Shown piece after piece: positions 37,868 to 46,886 of a stretch of 64,000 bases of DNA (its first letter is position 1; the number at the start of each line of letters is the position of its first letter). A program made the position numbers and the translations under genes. Source of the stretch: Nostoc sp. 'Lobaria pulmonaria (5183) cyanobiont' (GTDB lineage: Bacteria; Cyanobacteriota; Cyanobacteriia; Cyanobacteriales; Nostocaceae); contig NZ_CP026692.1 of assembly GCF_002949795.1 (NCBI RefSeq), forward strand, positions 3,146,545-3,210,544, read 5' to 3'. Below the pieces are notes generated by a model. The model was not told the origin of the DNA, searched no databases, and saw only the letters and a program-made list of their open reading frames with translations.

Positions 37868-40048
37868 ATGCAGATGGAACCCAAAGTCAACATCCTCCTA
37901 GTAGATGATAAACTAGAAAATTTGCTGGCACTAGAGGCAATCCTAGAAAAACTAGGGGAAAATCTTGTGAGAGCTACTTCTGGGGAAGAAGCTTTGAGGT
38001 GTCTGCTGCATCAAGATTTTGCGGTGATTTTGCTGGATGTGCAAATGCCAGGGATGGACGGTTTTGAAACTGCTACCTTAATTCGCAATCGGGGGCGATC
38101 GCGTCACACTCCGATTATCTTTCTGACTGCTTTTAGCACCAGCGACCAAATGCTGTTTAAAGGTTATGCCTTGGGTGCTGTTGATTATTTGCTCAAACCA
38201 CTAGACCCCAATATCTTGACTTCTAAAGTCACAGTATTTGTAGAACTATTTAAGAAAACAGAAGCCGTCAAGCAACAAACAGCGCAACTGGTAGCTGTGA
38301 ATACCGAACTCAGGCAAAGTGAAGAAAGATTCCGATCGCTAAGTACCTGCTCACCCGTTGGCATTTTTGAAACTGATACCGAAGGCGACTGTAAATATAC
38401 TAATCCCCGCTATCAGGCAATTTGTGGCTTGAAAGCGGCAGAGAGTTTAGAAAAGAGATGGCTGGAATCTGTTCATCCAGAAGACAAAGAACGAGCGATC
38501 GCTAGTTGGTCTGCTTACATTTGTGAAGGTCGGGAATACTCAGAAGAATTTCGCTTTCAAGCTGCTCACGGTAACATTCGTTGGGTTCAAGTTCGTTCAT
38601 CACCGATGCTTTCCAGTCAAGGAGAATTGCTGGGTTATGTAGGCACTCTTGAAGATATTACCGAACGCAAGCAAGCCGAAGAAGTCCGTGCTCAAGTGAT
38701 TCGCGAACAAACGGCAAGACAGGAAGCAGAAGCCGCGAATCGAATGAAAGATGAGTTTCTAGCTGTTCTCTCCCACGAACTCCGCACACCTCTAACCTCG
38801 ATGCTCGGCTGGTCAAAAATCCTCCGCACCAAAAAACTTGACGAAAAAGCCACCTCCCGCGCCTTGGAGGCGATCGAACGCAACGCTATATCTCAGATGC
38901 AACTAATTGAGGATATCTTAGACGTATCCCGGATTATCCGTGGTCAGTTGCGGTTAAACGTATCGGCAGTGAATCTAATCTCGGTGATGGAGGCAGCTTT
39001 AGAAGCAGTGCGTCCCCTAGCAGAGCCAAAAGATATTCAATTAAATACTGTACTGGATACTTCCATAGGGTCAGTCTATGGCGATCTGGCCCGTTTACAG
39101 CAAATTGTCTGGAACCTACTAACTAATGCAATAAAATTTACCCCTAAAGGTGGTAGGGTAGAAGTCAGACTGTCAAAGCATTTTGGATTTTCGATTTCAG
39201 ACTTTGGTGTGGGCGCTACTTCCACAACCATCAGTACAAGCCAGTCGAACGATTTGAGATTTGAATCTGATAGTGAAAATTTAGACTCTGCAAATACTGA
39301 TGAAAGCAATAATCTAAAATCCAAAATCCAAAATTCAAAATCCCAGTACGCCCAAATTCAAGTTATTGATACAGGTATTGGTATCAGTTCCGAGTTTTTA
39401 CCCAAAGTATTTGAGCGGTTCCGGCAAGCAGACAGTACCACAACGCGATCGCACAATGGATTAGGACTAGGTTTAGCGATCGTCCGTCATCTAGTGGAAC
39501 TGCACAAAGGTGCAATCTTTGCCGAAAGTTTAGGTACTGGACAAGGAGCAACCTTTACTGTACGATTACCACTTCTACAAGACAATAAGGGTAGTAGGGT
39601 GAGTAGAGAAGCTACAGGAGAAATTTCTTCTCCTGTGGCAGCGACGCCCCTTGCTGGATTAAGAGTTTTAGTTGTAGATGATGAAGCAGATACCCGTAAC
39701 TTTCTCAGTTTTATGTTTGAGGAGTATGGGGCTTTTGCCAGTGCGGTAGCATCAGTTGATGAAGCGCTAGTAGTACTTGAACAAGCAAAACCAGATATCC
39801 TGATTAGCGACATCGGTATGTCAGAGCAAGATGGTTATACACTGATTAGGAAACTGCGCTCTTTAGAACCAGAAAAAGGCGGACGCATCCCCGCGATCGC
39901 TTTAACAGCATACACGCGAGAGGAAGACCGCTTGAAAGCGCTTTCAGAAGGGTTTCAGCAGCATTTATCTAAGCCAATTGACCCGAATAAATTGATTGCT
40001 GCGGTTGCCAATGTATTAGAACTGCCTCTGCAAGTTCCAGTGAGTTGA
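37868..40048 (+). CDS. Hybrid histidine kinase: receiver-PAS-HisKA-HATPase-receiver
   Basis: The start ATG 37868 follows the CheB stop directly; the frame is open to 37820 inside CheB. The 726-residue protein has an N-terminal receiver (ILLVDDKLEN, LLDVQMPGMDGF, YLLKPLDP), a coiled coil, a PAS/PAC domain (about residues 150-270), HisKA with His303 in LAVLSHELRTPLTSMLGW, HATPase_c (N-box NLLTNAIKFTP, G1 IQVIDTGIGIS, G2 GLGLGLAIV), and a C-terminal receiver (VLVVDDEADTR, DILISDIGMSEQDGY, HLSKPID). An insertion of about 56 residues splits the ATPase domain at about 438-493 (see findings). No membrane segment, so it is cytosolic. Confidence 0.92.
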   Translation: MQMEPKVNILLVDDKLENLLALEAILEKLGENLVRATSGEEALRCLLHQDFAVILLDVQMPGMDGFETATLIRNRGRSRHTPIIFLTAFSTSDQMLFKGYALGAVDYLLKPLDPNILTSKVTVFVELFKKTEAVKQQTAQLVAVNTELRQSEERFRSLSTCSPVGIFETDTEGDCKYTNPRYQAICGLKAAESLEKRWLESVHPEDKERAIASWSAYICEGREYSEEFRFQAAHGNIRWVQVRSSPMLSSQGELLGYVGTLEDITERKQAEEVRAQVIREQTARQEAEAANRMKDEFLAVLSHELRTPLTSMLGWSKILRTKKLDEKATSRALEAIERNAISQMQLIEDILDVSRIIRGQLRLNVSAVNLISVMEAALEAVRPLAEPKDIQLNTVLDTSIGSVYGDLARLQQIVWNLLTNAIKFTPKGGRVEVRLSKHFGFSISDFGVGATSTTISTSQSNDLRFESDSENLDSANTDESNNLKSKIQNSKSQYAQIQVIDTGIGISSEFLPKVFERFRQADSTTTRSHNGLGLGLAIVRHLVELHKGAIFAESLGTGQGATFTVRLPLLQDNKGSRVSREATGEISSPVAATPLAGLRVLVVDDEADTRNFLSFMFEEYGAFASAVASVDEALVVLEQAKPDILISDIGMSEQDGYTLIRKLRSLEPEKGGRIPAIALTAYTREEDRLKALSEGFQQHLSKPIDPNKLIAAVANVLELPLQVPVS

Positions 40049-40143
40049 TTTGGAATGGAGAGTGGGTAGTGGGGAAAGCAGGGGAAGAAGAAATATTAAT
40101 TCTTGCAATGCCCAATCCCTAATCCCCAATCCCCAATTTTCAA

Positions 40144-40515
40144 TCAAGAGGAAGTTAGAGCATGTTTTTTGAGTTCGTCTAGAGAAACCACTTCCAAAGC
40201 TCTAGCATGAGTTGCTGAAAGTATTACGGGTGGAGCAACGCCAGCTTCTAGAGCTTCTTGCCAACGAGAAGCACACAAACACCAGCGATCGCCAGGCTTC
40301 AGTCCAGGAAAATTAGAATCAGGAACAGGTGTGCTCAGGTCGTTCCCCCGCGATTTAGTGAACTCCAGGAATTCTGATGTCAGTTCGGCACATACGACAT
40401 GCGCCCCAAAATCCTGACCACCTGTGCGACAAAAACCGTCGCGGTAAAACCCAGTCATGGGAGAAGTGCAGCAGGCCTCTAGGTTTGCACCGATTACGTT
40501 TTTAGCTTCTGTCAT
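40144..40515 (-). CDS. DUF2237 family protein
   Basis: This 123-residue protein has the diagnostic DUF2237 core: TGFYRDGFCRTGGQDFGAHV, then VVCAELTSEFLEF, STPVPDSNFPGLKPGDRWCL and CASRWQEALEAGVAPPVIL. Conserved cysteines (FCRTG, VVCAE, CLCASRW) suggest metal or redox chemistry, but the role is unknown. It is a single gene converging on the hybrid kinase gene, with heptamer repeats in the gap. Confidence 0.9.
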   Translation of the reverse strand: MTEAKNVIGANLEACCTSPMTGFYRDGFCRTGGQDFGAHVVCAELTSEFLEFTKSRGNDLSTPVPDSNFPGLKPGDRWCLCASRWQEALEAGVAPPVILSATHARALEVVSLDELKKHALTSS

Positions 40516-41167
40516 CGTTAATTCGTTGCACTTGATTTTTTTACTTCGATATAAGCCTATATTGACACTTCCTTAGTTGAATTAAAATCGCTATCCCTTA
40601 TTAATTCGGAAAAGCAGGGAATTCTAGAATCACTACTCATCCCAAGTTGTCAACCTTACAGTTATTAAGAATGGTGCAATATCTCAGTAGAATCCCCAGG
40701 CGCAGACAAAATTGCCACTGTGGCAATTAAAGTTTTAAGAAGTTATAAGGGTTTGATGTGCTACTCAAAAGCGCTATCTTTAATCAGATTTTTGGCGATC
40801 ACCCTTTGCGATCGCTACTATAAAGCGGGCGAGTACGCCATCGCACTTCATAAACTTGGTAACAGGTTATTCTACCCAGAATTTAATATAGGGCACTGCT
40901 GAGGAGACAATTCACCAGCAGTAATCAAACTCATCAATAAAATTGTGTATCGTACCAAAATACTTATTTTGAGCGATACCAGCAAAACGGCATACTCTAC
41001 CCTCAACTAAATAGAACTTGCCAGCAATCAATTTAATTATCACTCTAATTGCGATCGCACTCTTGAAAGTTGGTAACAGGTTTATACCAAGGTAGATACT
41101 CATCTGGGGTAAGCTTGCCAAGAAAAATACAAGCGTTTGCTCTATAAAGGGTTACTTCTGAGTGTAC
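40516..41167. other. Intergenic region with no supported gene
   Basis: A duplicated GGTAACAGGTT motif (about 40,858 and 41,072) and HIP1-related GCGATCGC sites are seen. A 69-codon frame on the minus strand (40912-41121) has no family resemblance and is left out. Confidence 0.45.
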
Positions 41168-41509
41168 TTATGAAAATTCAAGTTGAATTGCTACATATGC
41201 GTTCGCAAAGCGTTTGTATAGGAGAATTGCTCCTAAATTTGCTCCTAGACAGATGCTTCCTAGTCCCAATAAAATGTATGTGGGAGCCATGACAACTCCA
41301 ATCATGAACCAAGCAAATACGTGCAGTATGATTAATAAAGCAAAGGTACTGGCAATTGCAGCACTTCGCCAAATCTCAATAGCTGGACGACACAATAATG
41401 TCAAACCTATTGTTAACGAGGTAGCAATTAGGTTGACTGGGATTAGAAAGGCACAAATACCAATGCAGTAAGTGCTTGAGAATACCGTCAAGGTGTTGAA
41501 GTCTAACAT
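41168..41509 (-). CDS. Hypothetical membrane protein
   Basis: The 113-residue protein contains three hydrophobic segments (about residues 15-38, 48-72, 74-97). The start MLDFNTLTVFSS lies after an AGGAGAATT ribosome site on the minus strand. No family is recognised. Codon use is normal and the hydrophobic pattern is consistent, so it is likely real. Confidence 0.6.
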   Translation of the reverse strand: MLDFNTLTVFSSTYCIGICAFLIPVNLIATSLTIGLTLLCRPAIEIWRSAAIASTFALLIILHVFAWFMIGVVMAPTYILLGLGSICLGANLGAILLYKRFANAYVAIQLEFS

Positions 41510-41708
41510 TAATTCTCCTAGATGAAATTGCCAAATTTTAGATGAATATTTGTCCTGATATCCTCAAGGCTAGTCAGACTTTAAAAGATTTGTAGGTTAG
41601 CCGAAACTATGGCGTTACTCAGATATTAGTGAAGACACACTAAAAACTTGAACCACCAAGAAGTTGGTGGTTCAGGGTTATACTTCGTATTAGCTATTAG
41701 TCAGGCAC

Positions 41709-41954
41709 TTAAGTAGGAAATATTCTCCGGGTAATCAGTGCGCTGGCGAACCCAGAAACACTAAGACCTAGCAAAATACTAGTAAACAAAAGACCTATTC
41801 GAGGGTTAAAATCTAGTTTTTTGTCTTCTCTACCACCTGTAAAGAATAAAGACCAAGCTTGGGAAGCATTGATAGTCTTAAAGCTATTAAAATCAGGTCT
41901 GAAAACAACAGAACCAAATAGCTCAGGAGACTTGAAGTCTAAATTATTGTTCAT
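41709..41954 (-). CDS. Small single-helix protein near HLIP/nblA
   Basis: This 81-residue protein has a polar N-terminus and one helix at about residues 52-75 that starts FNPRIGLLFTSILLGLSVSG. The Asn-x-Arg just before the helix faintly recalls the chlorophyll-binding motif of HLIP/Lil proteins (NGRLAMIGF), and a HLIP gene lies 230 nt upstream on the same strand. That makes a divergent light-harvesting-like protein possible, but this is inference; it may be unrelated. Confidence 0.55.
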   Translation of the reverse strand: MNNNLDFKSPELFGSVVFRPDFNSFKTINASQAWSLFFTGGREDKKLDFNPRIGLLFTSILLGLSVSGFASALITRRIFPT

Positions 41955-42186
41955 GTAAATAAGTATAACAAATATCTTGTCAAATAGGTAGTTTTATGAT
42001 ATAAACCTAGAGATAAAGGCAAGGTAGATATGTTGAGGGCAGCGATCGCCGACGTTGACTGGTAATTTTTCAGAGGGAGATGAGGAACGGATATCACTCA
42101 AAATGTATCAAGTGGTGATACCGTGACCACCACCAGTAATATAGATACATTTACAAAAGCTAACCAGCACTAGAGCAACTGCTGAC

Positions 42187-42366
42187 CTACAGAAGGCCCC
42201 AAAAGTGAAGGAAGCCTTGACCAGAAAATAGTTCAATTAGGGCGGCGCACAAAAAGCCAATCATCGCCAAACGACCGTTCCAAAGTTCAGCCTGGGGTGT
42301 AAATCCCCAACGCCAGGCATTGCGATTATCGAGCATCGGGGGGTTAATGTTTGTGTTAGCTGACAT
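42187..42366 (-). CDS. hli: High-light-inducible protein (HLIP/Scp)
   Basis: This 59-residue one-helix protein of the LHC superfamily binds chlorophyll and carotenoid and protects photosystem II assembly under stress. The core [20 protein letters not shown] contains the ExxNGR chlorophyll-binding motif (Glu27, Asn30, Arg32). The N-terminus is [20 protein letters not shown] and the tail is aromatic (FLHFWGLL). It lies downstream of nblA on the same strand with 78 nt between them. It is below common length cut-offs and easily missed. Confidence 0.93.
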   Translation of the reverse strand: MSANTNINPPMLDNRNAWRWGFTPQAELWNGRLAMIGFLCAALIELFSGQGFLHFWGLL

Positions 42367-42443
42367 AGTTAATAATCCAAGTTTTGTGACTGTAACAACT
42401 TACTGGTGTTGTGCAAAGTAAGGATTGCTTCCCGGTTTTACAA

Positions 42444-42635
42444 TCAGGCAAAATCCATATCTAGTTTCCACTTGTGTTTGAGGAGTTCTTGAAACATCGT
42501 TTCCCGAATCATCATCTGCTTATAGTGCAAGATCAAGAACTCTTGAGCTTGTTCACGGGACATCTGCTGCACTTGATCGCTAAAGGAACGAATGCTAAAT
42601 TCTTGTTCTAAAGATAATTTGATTGGCTGATTCAT
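42444..42635 (-). CDS. nblA: Phycobilisome degradation protein NblA
   Basis: This 63-residue helix-hairpin protein marks phycobilisomes for degradation during nutrient starvation by bridging phycobiliproteins and the Clp protease. The family core LSLEQEFSIRSFSDQVQQMS, followed by REQAQEFLILHYKQMM and ETMFQELLKHKW, is intact. Genes of this family are induced by N, S or high-light stress. HLIP follows in the same direction, so the two may be coexpressed. Confidence 0.95.
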   Translation of the reverse strand: MNQPIKLSLEQEFSIRSFSDQVQQMSREQAQEFLILHYKQMMIRETMFQELLKHKWKLDMDFA

Positions 42636-43032
42636 TACTGCCTCTTTTAATCCACTTAGGGTATAAAACTGTCAAATTAATCTTGCAGGGCACTATCTTA
42701 AAATCTGGGTCTGAAGCTGAACGCCTCGCTATATTTAACACCTAGCTAACGGTAAAGGCAGTTAACGAAGTCAGTATCATCAGCGGCATAGCAACGCTTC
42801 TTGGAAAGAATAACAACGGCGCTCTTTCTTCAGACCTAGAACAATCAGATAGGTGAGTCGGTTTTTCTAGTTGCGTAGGCATTGAGCGCACCTCTGTCAT
42901 CAGTGGTGTACAGGGCTATATCGCCTACTTGTTAGTTTATGTAAATTAATATAACACATTATTCCCATAATTCGACATTTTTGACTGAGTATGATATATC
43001 AGCCTTTAGGCTAATCAAGCAATTAGCACCGT
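42636..43032. other. Intergenic region, nothing recognised
   Basis: This part of the gap upstream of nblA has no coding signal I can support. It should contain the nblA promoter. Confidence 0.4.
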
Positions 43033-43327
43033 TCAAATTACATTTATTGCCTCTGTGCCATTTTTTGCTGAGGCTACTCGATACCCTGACTGCTCTAGTC
43101 CAAGTCGCAGTTCTTTTTGGATAAAATGCTTCATCGTCCAATAACTGCAAAATCCCGCACTGGTCTTGAATTTTGTCGAAGCGTTGCGATTGATTGCACT
43201 TGTTGCACTAATCTATCAATATCCATGACAGAAAGCTGGGTAAATTCTTCTCGGTCAAGAAATTTTGCCTGGGGATTAGTAGTAATCTCCCGCCAGCTTG
43301 TAGTTTCCTGCCATCTGACTGATTTTA
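43033..43327 (-). pseudogene. Decayed response-regulator receiver remnant
   Basis: Reading the minus strand, one frame gives ILQLLDDEAF (about 43,156-43,125) and the next frame continues FIQKELRLGLEQSGYRVASA and KNGTEAINVI to a stop at 43,033. Joined, these match the first 40 residues of a receiver domain (LLVDDE...GYRVxxAxNGxEAL). Upstream another frame reads FLDREEFTQLSVMDIDRLVQ. At least one frameshift is needed and the phospho-Asp half is gone. Confidence 0.5.
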
Positions 43328-43697
43328 GTTGATTGGCTCTAGTTTTATAAGCTCAGTTTATCATTCACCTTTAGCAACCAGCTTTTATACGTTTCCTGAC
43401 AAAGGGTATCATAAACTACTATTTTTTGGCAGTCACAGAACTTTTCGGTCTACTCAATGTTGATAGCAGTAGTTACTGATCATCGTAATAATTTAAATGT
43501 TTTTGTCTCCTAAAATTTATTCCTAGAACTTATACATTTTAGAGTTCTTATTTCCTAAAATATCTTCCTATAAATTATACATTTTATACAGATTATACGT
43601 TCACATGAAAATATTTAATCAAACATACTTTTTAACAATAGATGTTAGAGTAAAGATTGTTAAAAAAAAAGTTTATGTTTAGCAGTTAAAATAACTT

Positions 43698-43913
43698 GTT
43701 GATATTGGCACTGCTGCCATGAAAGCTAGTTACTTTAGTATATTAATTGCTGCAATAAAAGCTGCTAAGGGAGTAGATACTTTCAAAGGTAATAGCCCAT
43801 TCACTGTTTTTGTATCTACTGATGAGACGTTTGCTGAACTTCAAGCAAGCACAATAGATGCAGTGCTTAAGAACATTCTAAAGCTCAATAAAATCTCAAA
43901 TTTGGAAATGTGA
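43698..43913 (+). pseudogene. Truncated fasciclin (FAS1) domain remnant
   Basis: The open frame from ATG 43719 reads FSILIAAIKAAKGVDTFKGN and SPFTVFVSTDETFAELQA, the N-terminal half of a fasciclin domain, but then stops where FAS1 continues with the TYHVV motif. Upstream of the ATG the frame still reads VDIGTAA, the usual start of such proteins (normally ADIVDTA), without a start codon. Both ends therefore look eroded. Intact relatives are 130-residue secreted adhesion proteins. Confidence 0.65.
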
Positions 43914-44353
43914 TGTATCTAAATAATAGATTTCCTACTAATCCTTCATTTCTTAAAGGGCTACGAATACTCCTTGTAGATAATGATGTCAATTTCTGCA
44001 ATTCGTTCATACTGATGTTGCAATCCTATGGTGTGAAGGTGCAAGCGGCATTTTTAGTCCAGCAAGCTCTGGAAATATTTGTGCAATGGCAACCTGATGT
44101 CCTGTTGAGTGATATTTCCTCGCCAAAGGAGGATGGCTATGCTCTGATTCACCAAGTGAGAACACTTACGGGAGAGCAAGGGAAAGTAGTACCAGCCATT
44201 GCTCTAACAACAGCTGTCACTGAAGATGTGTATCAACATGCTCTCTTAGCTGGATTTAACCTATGCTTCCTTAAACCCCTACTTCTTGATGATTTTGTTG
44301 CTGTGCTTGGCATTTTAGCAATTACTAATAGTCCTCATTCAGCCTCATGCTAA
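43913..44353 (+). CDS. Single-domain response regulator
   Basis: This 146-residue receiver starts at ATG 43913 (GTG 43910 is possible). It has the acidic pair in LLVDNDVNF (Asp23, Asp25), the phospho-acceptor Asp67 in VLLSDISSPKEDGY, Thr in IALTT and Lys121 in FLKPL. There is no output domain. The middle closely resembles the C-terminal receiver of the hybrid kinase at 37868-40048 (DVLLSDI, EDGYALI, VPAIALTT versus DILISDI, QDGYTLI, IPAIALTA), so it may have arisen from such a kinase. Confidence 0.85.
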   Translation: MYLNNRFPTNPSFLKGLRILLVDNDVNFCNSFILMLQSYGVKVQAAFLVQQALEIFVQWQPDVLLSDISSPKEDGYALIHQVRTLTGEQGKVVPAIALTTAVTEDVYQHALLAGFNLCFLKPLLLDDFVAVLGILAITNSPHSASC

Positions 44354-44494
44354 CTAGCTCTAATTAATATCTTAGATATAGTAGTCTAAGTTTTGGGAAG
44401 TAATGATATGGGTCATTTATTGGTGAGAACCATTATTTTGAAAATGCTACTAATGAACTTGATAAACGATAGGATTAATCTTAGGAGTTATCAA

Positions 44495-44593
44495 ATGTAT
44501 ATTTCGACTCAATTAGTTTTACTCTTGAGTAGCGGAATTATTGGGATTGGATTTATTTTAGCTTCATACTTATTGGCAGTAATTTGGATTTAG
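44495..44593 (+). CDS. Candidate 32-residue membrane peptide
   Basis: ATG 44495 is preceded by AGGAG at good spacing. The peptide MYISTQLVLLLSSGIIGIGF plus ILASYLLAVIWI is one membrane helix, the size of small photosystem or cytochrome b6f subunits, but I cannot match it to PsbX, PetM or PetN. Whether it is translated is unknown. Confidence 0.45.
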   Translation: MYISTQLVLLLSSGIIGIGFILASYLLAVIWI

Positions 44594-44696
44594 TAAAATT
44601 AAATTGTTTATAGTTTATATTTTTGGAATAGTTTTACCGCTAATGCCTTCCTCACCTCGCGGGTATATGGAGGAAGAGCTATAAATCTTGTATTTC

Positions 44697-44780
44697 TGCG
44701 TTAGCGTTCGCGGAGCGTCTCGTAAAGAAGCTTACCGTACCCCTACGGGGAAGCAAGCTACGTGTAGGGTCTCGCAGATT
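44697..44780. repeat. Interspersed repeat (GCGTTAGCG / CCCTACGGGG / TCTCGCAGA type)
   Basis: This composite of short palindromes matches those near 53216-53276 (CCGTACCCCTACGGGGAAGC shared) and in part 11690-11775. It is intergenic. Confidence 0.8.
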
Positions 44781-44787
44781 TTGACCA

Positions 44788-44961
44788 ATGGAGGATCAAA
44801 GCAATACAAACGCACAAGACACAAGTTTTGCTGCGTTTGTGGAAGATATTGCGAGGAAGATGAGTTGTACTTTCTTAAAACCGTACAGTGTGGCTTATCT
44901 ACACCTTGCAAGATTTCAGGAAGCGAAAAATTTTTTTAGAGTTCCACAATTACTAAAGTGA
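44788..44961 (+). CDS. Possible 57-residue small protein
   Basis: ATG 44788 opens MEDQSNTNAQDTSFAAFVED and runs to TGA 44959, with a plausible amphipathic middle (IARKMSCTFLKPYSVAYLHL). No ribosome site is evident and no family is recognised. It could be a chance frame. Confidence 0.3.
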   Translation: MEDQSNTNAQDTSFAAFVEDIARKMSCTFLKPYSVAYLHLARFQEAKNFFRVPQLLK

Positions 44962-44974
44962 AGTTCTAATAAAA

Positions 44975-44997
44975 ACCCCTGGTAGTTAGCCAGGGGT
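44975..44997 (-). terminator. Hairpin with T run on the minus strand
   Basis: ACCCCTGG and CCAGGGGT form an 8-bp stem with a 7-base loop. The five A residues before it are a T run when read on the minus strand. A similar but weaker CCCC...GGGG hairpin lies at 45093-45115, followed on the plus strand by a long T run. No minus-strand gene ends here. Confidence 0.5.
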
Positions 44998-44999
44998 AA

Positions 45000-45561
45000 T
45001 GCAAGTCAGTACTTTTCGCATGGAATGTATCCTACTCAAATACCATAGCAACCGTCTAATTTAGAGATATGCCATTTTGCCAAACTAAAAAAGCCCCCAG
45101 TGGTAAGCCGAGGGTTAATTTTTTTTTGAATAGCGGTAATCTACAAAGCTATTATTCCCAGGTCAGTAGGCAATAAAACCAAAATATAAGAATTTCTACA
45201 ACTATCTATTAGACTTCTTGCATGAATCAAAAGCCCTCTCCCAGACTAGGGAGAGGGACTTTGAAATTGGCTCCCCTTCTCCCAACTTTGGGAGAAGGGA
45301 TTGGGGGATGTAGCAAGATCCCGCAGGGTGGGCAAGTTTTACATTCGTGCAAGAGGTCTATTATGTTGTGATGTCATACAAAAAAGAGCTTCGGCGTATC
45401 CTGACCTCGTTGCTTGCCTTTAAATAAGTAAAACTAATAACTTATATCAGCTTTACTGAAGTAATAAAACTTGATTAAAAAATGTAAAGCATTGTAGAGT
45501 ACATTTACAGGCAAAAACAAAACCGCCTGATTCATAAACAACCAAACGCACTTATAAAACA
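45000..45561. other. Upstream region of psbA with hairpin repeat
   Basis: The only structure is the GAGAGGG/CCCTTCTCCC hairpin repeat at about 45227-45312, a relative of 18338-18440. The last 100 bp before psbA should hold its promoter and light-response sites. A TTGATT at about 45,471 and TAGAGT 18 bp downstream are possible but weak promoter hexamers. Confidence 0.4.
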
Positions 45562-46644
45562 ATGACAACAACCTTACAACAGCGCGAAAGCGCCAACGTA
45601 TGGGATAGATTCTGCGAATGGATCACCAGCACCAACAACCGGATTTACATCGGTTGGTTCGGTGTAGTCATGATCCCCACCTTGCTAGCGGCCACCGCTT
45701 GCTTCGTAATCGCTTTCATCGCTGCTCCTCCAGTAGATATCGATGGTATCCGCGAACCTGTTGCAGGTTCCTTGATTTACGGAAACAACATCATCTCTGG
45801 TGCAGTAGTACCTTCCTCAAACGCCATCGGTTTGCACTTCTACCCAATTTGGGAAGCAGCTTCTCTTGATGAGTGGTTGTATAACGGCGGTCCTTACCAA
45901 CTGGTAATCTTCCACTTCCTGATTGGCATATTCTGCTACATGGGTCGTGAATGGGAACTATCCTACCGCTTAGGTATGCGTCCTTGGATTGCTATAGCCT
46001 ACTCAGCACCAGTAGCAGCAGCAAGTGCAGTATTCTTGGTATACCCCATCGGACAAGGTTCATTCTCTGATGGTATGCCTTTGGGTATAAGCGGAACATT
46101 CAACTTCATGATCGTGTTCCAAGCAGAACACAACATCTTGATGCACCCCTTCCACCAATTAGGTGTAGCTGGTGTATTCGGCGGAAGCTTGTTCAGTGCA
46201 ATGCACGGTTCTCTTGTAACTTCTTCTTTGGTTCGTGAAACCACCGAAACTGAATCCCTTAACTACGGTTACAAATTCGGTCAAGAAGAAGAAACCTACA
46301 ACATCGTTGCAGCCCACGGCTACTTCGGTCGTCTAATCTTCCAATACGCTTCTTTCAACAACAGCCGTTCACTGCACTTCTTCCTCGCAGCATGGCCTGT
46401 AATCGGCATCTGGTTTACCGCCTTGGGTGTCAGCACAATGGCGTTCAACTTGAACGGTTTCAACTTCAACCAATCAATCATTGATTCTGAAGGTCGTGTG
46501 ATTGCGACTTGGGCAGATGTAATCAACCGCGCTAACCTGGGTATGGAAGTAATGCACGAGCGTAACGCTCACAACTTCCCTCTAGATTTGGCGGCTGGTG
46601 ATTTTGCTCCTGTAGCTCTTAGTGCTCCTGCTATCAACGGTTAA
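45562..46644 (+). CDS. psbA: Photosystem II D1 protein (Glu130, high-light type)
   Basis: D1 carries the primary donor, pheophytin, QB and most Mn4CaO5 ligands of photosystem II. The 360-residue precursor has five membrane helices. Key residues are present: Tyr161, His190, Asp170, Glu189, His198, His215, Ser264, His272, His332, Glu333, Asp342 and Ala344, after which CtpA removes the last 16 residues. Residue 130 is Glu ([12 protein letters not shown]), typical of the high-light D1:2 form rather than Gln130 of the low-light form. It is monocistronic, with a strong terminator at 46665. Codon use is highly biased, as expected for a strongly expressed gene. Confidence 0.99.
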   Translation: MTTTLQQRESANVWDRFCEWITSTNNRIYIGWFGVVMIPTLLAATACFVIAFIAAPPVDIDGIREPVAGSLIYGNNIISGAVVPSSNAIGLHFYPIWEAASLDEWLYNGGPYQLVIFHFLIGIFCYMGREWELSYRLGMRPWIAIAYSAPVAAASAVFLVYPIGQGSFSDGMPLGISGTFNFMIVFQAEHNILMHPFHQLGVAGVFGGSLFSAMHGSLVTSSLVRETTETESLNYGYKFGQEEETYNIVAAHGYFGRLIFQYASFNNSRSLHFFLAAWPVIGIWFTALGVSTMAFNLNGFNFNQSIIDSEGRVIATWADVINRANLGMEVMHERNAHNFPLDLAAGDFAPVALSAPAING

Positions 46645-46664
46645 TTCGGAAGTTTAGCTAAATC

Positions 46665-46697
46665 AAAAAACGCTCTCCTTTTACGGAGAGCGTTTTT
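46665..46697 (+). terminator. Rho-independent terminator of psbA
   Basis: A perfect stem AAAAAACGCTCTCC / GGAGAGCGTTTTTT with a short loop, ending in T residues, begins 21 nt after the psbA stop. Confidence 0.95.
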
Positions 46698-46886
46698 TGT
46701 TTAAATGTGTAGAATTTGCTATCCTTTTGTTAAAAAGCATACTTTCACTTCACATAAATCAGCGCAGAAATCTGCTTGATTTCTCATCTTTTACATTTTT
46801 TGCATTGGTTCTTCTCAACTTAGCTTCCCTAAGTCATTTTGTGCTTCTTAGTCTAAAGTACAGATATAAAAATGTGAGGAGCAATC

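Noticed and set aside
40912..41121. 69-codon minus-strand frame
   Set aside because: No family resemblance and no good start signal; kept as intergenic.
42959..43332. Separate small proteins in each frame of this stretch
   Set aside because: The frames fit better as one frameshifted receiver remnant on the minus strand.
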